A stretch of DNA of 64,000 nt. It comes from Anianibacter sp965662745 (GTDB lineage: Bacteria; Pseudomonadota; Alphaproteobacteria; Rhodobacterales; Rhodobacteraceae). The stretch is taken from assembly GCA_965662745.1 (NCBI GenBank), contig CBFIJK010000003.1, positions 61,311 through 125,310 of the forward strand, in the 5' to 3' direction. The position numbers and the translations under genes are program-made. The notes under the pieces are model-generated. The model worked only from the letters and a program-made list of their open reading frames with translations. It was not told where the DNA came from and did not search any database. Below are positions 59,551-64,000 of the stretch, piece after piece; within the stretch, counting starts at the first letter, position 1, and every line of letters begins with the position of its first letter.

Positions 59551-60831
59551 TCAATCATCCTTCGCCGCATCTTTGGTGATCAGGATCGCCCGAAAATCAT
59601 TCACATTCGTCAATGTTGGCCCCGGGACCACCTGCGCGCCAATCCGTTCAAAGAAGCTATGGGCGTCGTTCCGGTTCAGCGCATCCTCAGCATCTATGCC
59701 CACTTCTTTCGCCGCCTCAAGGGTCCCGGGCCCAACGATCGCGCCCGCGACTTCCGCCGCGCCGTCGACGCCATCTGTATCGCAGGCGATCAGGTGGATG
59801 CCCGCTGCGCCGTTCAGGGCCAGCGCTGCCGCAAGTGCGTATTCGGCGTTCGGTCCACCAATCCCATCGCCTGTCCGCGTGACGGTGCATTCTCCCCCCG
59901 ACAGCAGCAGAAGCGGCGGCGCCCCGGGTGTCATGCCCTCAGCAAGCTTCATCGCCTCATGGGCATGCGCGCAACCGAGATCGCGTGCCTCGCCCTCAAG
60001 GGCATCGCCAAGGATGCGCACCTCGATGCCCTCAAGCCGCGCGATTTCGGCGGCGGCCTCCAGCGATTGCGCCGGGGCGGCGATGACCGTGTTCTCAACG
60101 CGGGTCAGGGAGGGATCGTGCGGTGACAAAGGATCGCCTCCTGCCGCAAGAAACGCGGCGATGGATTCAGGCGGCGAGACATTCCAGCGCTTCAACGTCG
60201 CCTGAGCAAGGGCCGCGTTTCCGTCATGCCCCACGGTCGGGCCGCTGGCGATATCGCCGGGCCGGTCGCCGGGCACATCCGAGATCATCAGCGCCAGCAT
60301 GCGGGCCGGATAGGCCCGCGCCGCAAGCCGCCCGCCTTTGACCGCCGACAGCTCTTTTCGGATGCCGTTGATATCGCCGATCGGCGCACCCGACGCCAAG
60401 AGCGCCTGTGTCAGCGCTTGCTTTTCGTCCAGCGTCAGCCCTTCTGCCGGCGCACATAACAGCGCCGATCCGCCGCCCGAGATCAGGCAGAGCACGAAAT
60501 CCCCCTCGCCTGCCGTATCCAAGAGCGCCAGCATACGCCGCGTCGCCTCGACCCCGGCGGCGTCGGGCACAGGATGCGCGGCTTCGACGATCTCGATCCC
60601 CTCGCAAGGACGCGCATAGCCATAGCGCGTGATGACCAGCCCTTCGCAGGGTCCCCACGCGGATTCGACCGCCTCGGCCATCCGTGCGCTGGCCTTTCCG
60701 GCGCCGACAACGATGACACGGCCCTTGGGCTTTGGAGGCAGGCGTTCGGGGACAGCGCGCATGGGATCGGCGCGGGCGACGGCGATGTCGAAGAGGTGGC
60801 GCAGGAACGCGTCCGGGGCACTCACGGGCAT
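59551..60831 (-). CDS. Glycerate 2-kinase (MOFRL family)
   Basis: A 426-residue glycerate kinase of the GckA/TtuD type, phosphorylating D-glycerate to 2-phosphoglycerate; serine-cycle or glyoxylate metabolism. VIVVGAGKASARMAEAVE, LISGGGSALLCAPAEGLTL, SDVPGDRPGDIASGPTV and, in the C-terminal MOFRL domain, LLLSGGECTVTRTGDGIGGP are all family motifs. No glyoxylate genes flank it. Confidence 0.9.
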   Translation of the reverse strand: MPVSAPDAFLRHLFDIAVARADPMRAVPERLPPKPKGRVIVVGAGKASARMAEAVESAWGPCEGLVITRYGYARPCEGIEIVEAAHPVPDAAGVEATRRMLALLDTAGEGDFVLCLISGGGSALLCAPAEGLTLDEKQALTQALLASGAPIGDINGIRKELSAVKGGRLAARAYPARMLALMISDVPGDRPGDIASGPTVGHDGNAALAQATLKRWNVSPPESIAAFLAAGGDPLSPHDPSLTRVENTVIAAPAQSLEAAAEIARLEGIEVRILGDALEGEARDLGCAHAHEAMKLAEGMTPGAPPLLLLSGGECTVTRTGDGIGGPNAEYALAAALALNGAAGIHLIACDTDGVDGAAEVAGAIVGPGTLEAAKEVGIDAEDALNRNDAHSFFERIGAQVVPGPTLTNVNDFRAILITKDAAKDD

Positions 60832-60921
60832 GTGATGGGGCCTTTGGTTCGGGTTGCGTCAAGCTAGACAGCGACGAAACCGGCTGCAACGTCCATCAAG
60901 GCCGATCAGGGAAGGATCACC

Positions 60922-61776
60922 ATGCTGCGTCTGATCGGAGTGTTTGTTGCGTTCGCCTGGAGCGCCCATGCCCAGGAAACTGGCCCTTTCGCATCCTTCG
61001 ACCTCGCGTCCGAGCAGGTGTTGAACGATCCCCATGACCTCGCCTTCGGGCCGAACGGGAACCTTTATATCGCCGACAAGTTCGGCAATCGCGTCGTGGT
61101 GATGGACCCCGAGACGCTAGCGGTGGTCGAGGTCTTGGGTGATGGCCTGTTTCCCGGCATCCACGATATCGACTTCGGGCCGGATGGTCGCGCGATCCTT
61201 GCCGTCACGGGGCTGAGCGCCGCGTTGATCTACGCGGATGTTGCGCAGATCGGGCAAGAGCCTGATATCATGCTGCGCGCGCCGCGCACCGAGGGCGCGC
61301 TGGCGCATTCGAATGGTCAGAACTTCGTCATGGCCAGCGGGATCGGCGCGCTGGGCAAATTCACCGGGACCGACCTTATGGGCGTGGCCGAAGGGCATCT
61401 GGGCGCGCATGACGTGGCCGAGGACCTGTCAGGCCATATCTGGGTCGCCGATACGAACAACCGCCGCCTTGTGCGCTATTCCGAGACTCTGGAAGAGGTG
61501 CAGGTTCTGGACGATCCGAAATTCGGCCTCGTCGGCCCGCGCTATCTGGCGATCGACGATTTCGGACGCCTCGTGGTCGTCGATCAGGACGCGCACCGCG
61601 TTCTGCTGATCGCGCCCGAGACAGAAGAACTGCTTGGCGTGCTGGGCAGCGGCGCGCCGGGCATGGGGCCGAACCTGTTCGACGATCCCGAAGGCGTGGC
61701 AGTACGCGGCAATCGCTATTTCTTTGCCGACAGCGACAACAACCGGATCGTGCGCTACACCGTCGTGATGAACTAA
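60922..61776 (+). CDS. Exported NHL-repeat beta-propeller protein
   Basis: A 284-residue secreted protein: signal peptide (~1-17, cleavage near AHA|QETG) then about five to six NHL-type blades, e.g. PHDLAFGPNGNLYIADKFGN, HIWVADTNNRRLVRYSETLE and GVAVRGNRYFFADSDNNRIV. Probably a periplasmic or extracellular binding propeller; ligand unknown. The stop overlaps that of the convergent DUF2937 gene by four bases. Confidence 0.85.
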   Translation: MLRLIGVFVAFAWSAHAQETGPFASFDLASEQVLNDPHDLAFGPNGNLYIADKFGNRVVVMDPETLAVVEVLGDGLFPGIHDIDFGPDGRAILAVTGLSAALIYADVAQIGQEPDIMLRAPRTEGALAHSNGQNFVMASGIGALGKFTGTDLMGVAEGHLGAHDVAEDLSGHIWVADTNNRRLVRYSETLEEVQVLDDPKFGLVGPRYLAIDDFGRLVVVDQDAHRVLLIAPETEELLGVLGSGAPGMGPNLFDDPEGVAVRGNRYFFADSDNNRIVRYTVVMN

Positions 61777-62273
61777 CCGCGCGCGGTGCGCCGCCCGAAG
61801 AACAGCCGACGAAGTCCGCCGAAGATCATCCCGATCAAGAGCCAGCCCGCGAAGAACCCGATGGCCGCAGCGATCAGCCCGTCGACGGTGACCGGAACAC
61901 CGGGGCGGTAATCGTCCCATGTGCGCTGCAGGAGTTCCCGGTCGTCATAGCGCCAGACCTGCGCCATGCGCATCAGCGGTTCTGACTGGCGCAGCGCGTT
62001 GTAGTCCGCCGATAGCCGGTCGTACCGCTGGACCGATTGCGCCAGCGTGCCACCGACCTCGGACCCGAAGGACCCGCTCGAGGATAGCTCTGCCAGCGCC
62101 TCTTCGCGTGATTGGCCGGTGGCCGCAGCGCCAGTATCGACCACGGCCGCCACGACGCGCAATTCGTCCACCGCGCCCGACAGGCGCTGTAGATATTGCT
62201 GCGTGAATTCCGGGCCCTGCGAGGCGCCAACCGCGCCTGCAAGGCCCGCGGCCATGGCGAGCATTCGGATCAT
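61773..62273 (-). CDS. DUF2937 family membrane protein
   Basis: A 166-residue protein of the DUF2937 family: N-terminal hydrophobic segment (~1-20), a helical periplasmic domain containing GPEFTQQYLQRLSGAVDELR, and a C-terminal membrane helix (~130-153) followed by a basic tail RRLFFGRRTARG. Function unknown. It starts 9 bp after the proS stop, so it is co-transcribed with proS. Confidence 0.83.
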   Translation of the reverse strand: MIRMLAMAAGLAGAVGASQGPEFTQQYLQRLSGAVDELRVVAAVVDTGAAATGQSREEALAELSSSGSFGSEVGGTLAQSVQRYDRLSADYNALRQSEPLMRMAQVWRYDDRELLQRTWDDYRPGVPVTVDGLIAAAIGFFAGWLLIGMIFGGLRRLFFGRRTARG

Positions 62274-62282
62274 GGGCGCAGC

Positions 62283-63623
62283 TTACCCTGCCTTGCCGTA
62301 GATTTCCGCAATTTTCGACACGGCGAGATCGGGCGCGAGTTCCTGGCTTTCGCCTGTGCGGCGCGAGGTCAGTTCCACAACCCCGTTCTTCAGCCCGCGC
62401 GGACCAACCGTGATCCGCCACGGCAAACCGATCAGATCCATTGTCGCGAACTTGGCGCCTGCGCGTTCTTCGCGATCGTCATACAGCGGCTCAAGGCCCA
62501 GCGCGGTCAGCTTGGCATAGAGGTTCTCGCAAGCCGCATCCGCCTCGACGTCGCCCTGCTTGAGATTGACGATCCCGCAATGGAAGGGCGTCACGCCTTC
62601 GGGCCAGATGATGCCGTTCTCGTCATGGTTCGCCTCAATCAATGCGCCAACCAGACGCGAGACGCCGATGCCGTGGCTGCCCATATGAACCGGAACGCGG
62701 TTACCATCCTTGTCGGCGACGACCGCGCCCATGGCGTCGGAATACTTGGTGCCGAAATAGAAGATCTGCCCAACCTCGATCCCGCGCGCAGTGCGGCGAC
62801 GTTCCTCGGGGATCTCATTGAACAGCGCCTCGTCATGGGTCTCATCGGTCCGGGCATAGCGCGAGGTGAATTCATCCAGCACCGCGCGGCAGGCCTCAAC
62901 GCTGTCATAGTCGATCTCGCGGCTGCCGAAGGTCAGATCGGTGATTTCGCTGTCATAGAACACCTCGGATTCGCCCGTTTCGGCCAGCACCAGGAATTCA
63001 TGCGTGTCGTCGCCGCCGATGGGCCCGCTATCGGCGCGCATGGGGATCGCCTGAAGGCCCATCCGTTCATAAGTGCGCAGATAGCTGACAAGGTGGCGGT
63101 TATAGGCGTGCAGCGCGTCTTCCTTGGTCAGGTCGAAATTGTAGCCGTCCTTCATGTAGAATTCGCGCCCGCGCATGACGCCGAAGCGGGGGCGAATCTC
63201 GTCCCGGAACTTCCACTGGATGTGATAGAGCGTCAGCGGCAGATCCTTGTAGCTGCCGACATGGCTGCGGAAGATGTCGGTGATCATCTCTTCGTTGGTC
63301 GGACCGTACAGCATGTCGCGATCATGCCGATCGCGAATGCGCAGCATTTCGGGGCCATAAGCGTCATAGCGTCCCGACTCCTTCCACAGATCCGCCGGTT
63401 GCAGCGTCGGCATCAGCATCGGGATATGGCCCGCGCGGATCTGTTCCTCATGTACGATCTCTTCGATCCGTTTCAGCACCTTGAAGCCAAGGGGCAGCCA
63501 CGAATAGATGCCCGCCGCCTGCTGGCGGATCATGCCCGCACGCAGCATCAGCCGGTGGCTGGCGATCTGGGCATCGGCCGGTGTCTCTTTCAGAACGGGC
63601 AGGAAATAGCGGGTCAGGCGCAT
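62283..63623 (-). CDS. proS: Prolyl-tRNA synthetase (short alphaproteobacterial form)
   Basis: Charges tRNA-Pro; class II synthetase, 446 residues, the short bacterial form lacking the INS editing insertion. Motifs: LMLRAGMIRQQAAGIYSWLP, YGPTNEEMITDIFR (motif 2 region with HIQWKFRDEIRPRFGVMRGR), GSHGIGVSRLVGALIE (motif 3) and the anticodon-binding C-terminal domain. Start at 63623 (MRLTRYFLPVLKETP); the frame extends upstream without family similarity. Confidence 0.96.
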   Translation of the reverse strand: MRLTRYFLPVLKETPADAQIASHRLMLRAGMIRQQAAGIYSWLPLGFKVLKRIEEIVHEEQIRAGHIPMLMPTLQPADLWKESGRYDAYGPEMLRIRDRHDRDMLYGPTNEEMITDIFRSHVGSYKDLPLTLYHIQWKFRDEIRPRFGVMRGREFYMKDGYNFDLTKEDALHAYNRHLVSYLRTYERMGLQAIPMRADSGPIGGDDTHEFLVLAETGESEVFYDSEITDLTFGSREIDYDSVEACRAVLDEFTSRYARTDETHDEALFNEIPEERRRTARGIEVGQIFYFGTKYSDAMGAVVADKDGNRVPVHMGSHGIGVSRLVGALIEANHDENGIIWPEGVTPFHCGIVNLKQGDVEADAACENLYAKLTALGLEPLYDDREERAGAKFATMDLIGLPWRITVGPRGLKNGVVELTSRRTGESQELAPDLAVSKIAEIYGKAG

Positions 63624-63753
63624 GGGATGCGGGGCCTTGGATTGGTTTCGGGTTGCCCACCGCTCTAAGTCATAGGCACGGGTCAGACAAGCGGCGCGCT
63701 TGCACGGCGCGCGCAGGCAGGCGATACGGAATATGCGCGAAACGGGGTGACGC

Positions 63754-64000
63754 ATGGCATTCACGGTCAAGACACAAGCCACGGTCTGGGGGGGATTTGC
63801 CGTCCTCGCCTTTGTCCTGCTTTGGGTGCTGGGCGATGTGCTGCTCCCGTTCGTGCTGGGCGGGGCGGTGGCCTATTGCCTCGATCCGATCGCAGACATG
63901 CTGGAACGCTGGGGGCTCAGCCGGGTGCTGGCGACCGTGGTCATTACGCTGTTCGCGCTGCTGATCTTTGTCGTCCTCACGCTCGCAGTCATTCCGACGC
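63754..64000 (+). CDS. AI-2E family transporter (PerM-like), 5' part only
   Basis: The first 82 codons of a membrane protein running off the window. Two hydrophobic helices (~10-40 and ~60-80) and the family N-terminal pattern LPFVLGGAVAYCLDPIADML then LERWGLSRVLATVVITLF match AI-2E/PerM-type permeases, some of which work as Na+/H+ antiporters or AI-2 exporters. Divergent from proS. Identity is probable but rests on the N-terminus alone. Confidence 0.82.
   Translation, partial: MAFTVKTQATVWGGFAVLAFVLLWVLGDVLLPFVLGGAVAYCLDPIADMLERWGLSRVLATVVITLFALLIFVVLTLAVIPT

Noticed and set aside
60838..60860. Possible sixth repeat copy (CCTTTGGTTC) upstream of glycerate kinase
   Set aside because: Only about ten bases match the tail, with no ATATTT block or hairpin, so it is within chance expectation.

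Overview
The window reads as a gene-dense, high-GC core-chromosome segment of an alphaproteobacterium, most likely a Rhodobacteraceae (Roseobacter-group) species. Supporting signs are a class II (B12) ribonucleotide reductase, short HisG with HisZ, a Rhodobacter-type XdhABC, alphaproteobacterial-length ProS, DUF1489, DUF1127 and DUF2937 proteins, a ceramidase-like protein, and a repeat family with a CCAAAGTGA-type tail. There is no phage, IS element, CRISPR array or plasmid module. Almost all genes are complete and many are joined by 4-bp ATGA or GTGA overlaps. The only assembly problem is a 10-N gap at 966-975.

Layout. 1-11 kb: nrdJ, carrying an unexpected XRE/C1-type helix-turn-helix domain inside its C-terminal linker and with a consensus DnaA box plus a 23-bp inverted repeat upstream; DUF1489; the hisS-hisZ-hisG operon; slyX; dnaE with a downstream lipoprotein gene. 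11-21 kb: a purine module, xdhABC followed by a BMP-type nucleoside ABC transporter; xdhB carries an in-frame copy of the intergenic repeat. 21-34 kb: phosphoesterases, diacylglycerol-kinase-like protein, yebC, transporters, 5-formyl-THF cyclo-ligase, mgtE, then guanine deaminase and an 8-oxoguanine deaminase that lies between a HisN-type phosphatase and a CAP protein. 34-45 kb: regulators (XRE, LysR, TetR) with candidate operators, quinone oxidoreductase, Bax-inhibitor-1 protein, rpmG, rnpB (RNase P RNA), amidase, gatA/gatC, ceramidase-like protein, tadA and an RluB-type pseudouridine synthase.

45-53 kb is the most system-like accessory region: TerC, a 27-residue membrane peptide, an XpaC-family protein, TelA, a DUF2927 lipoprotein, an SPFH protein with a C-terminal GYF-like domain, a cytochrome-b561-like membrane protein and a double zinc-ribbon membrane-anchored protein. 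It resembles pieces of the Bacillus XpaC/TelA and PspA-YdjGHI envelope-stress loci brought together. 53-64 kb: nitroreductase, GNAT, two coupled PfkB sugar kinases, a class A PBP with a ~265-residue cytoplasmic extension, tRNA-Gly(TCC), glycerate kinase, an NHL-repeat protein, proS-DUF2937 and the start of an AI-2E-type permease.

Functionally, the purine genes form a dispersed salvage/catabolic route: uptake by the ABC system, deamination of guanine and 8-oxoguanine, and oxidation of hypoxanthine/xanthine to urate by Xdh. Other blocks are translation and tRNA maturation (hisS, proS, gatCA, tadA, rnpB, rpmG, tRNA-Gly) and replication or DNA-precursor supply (dnaE, nrdJ). No stretch longer than 300 bases lacks a gene.
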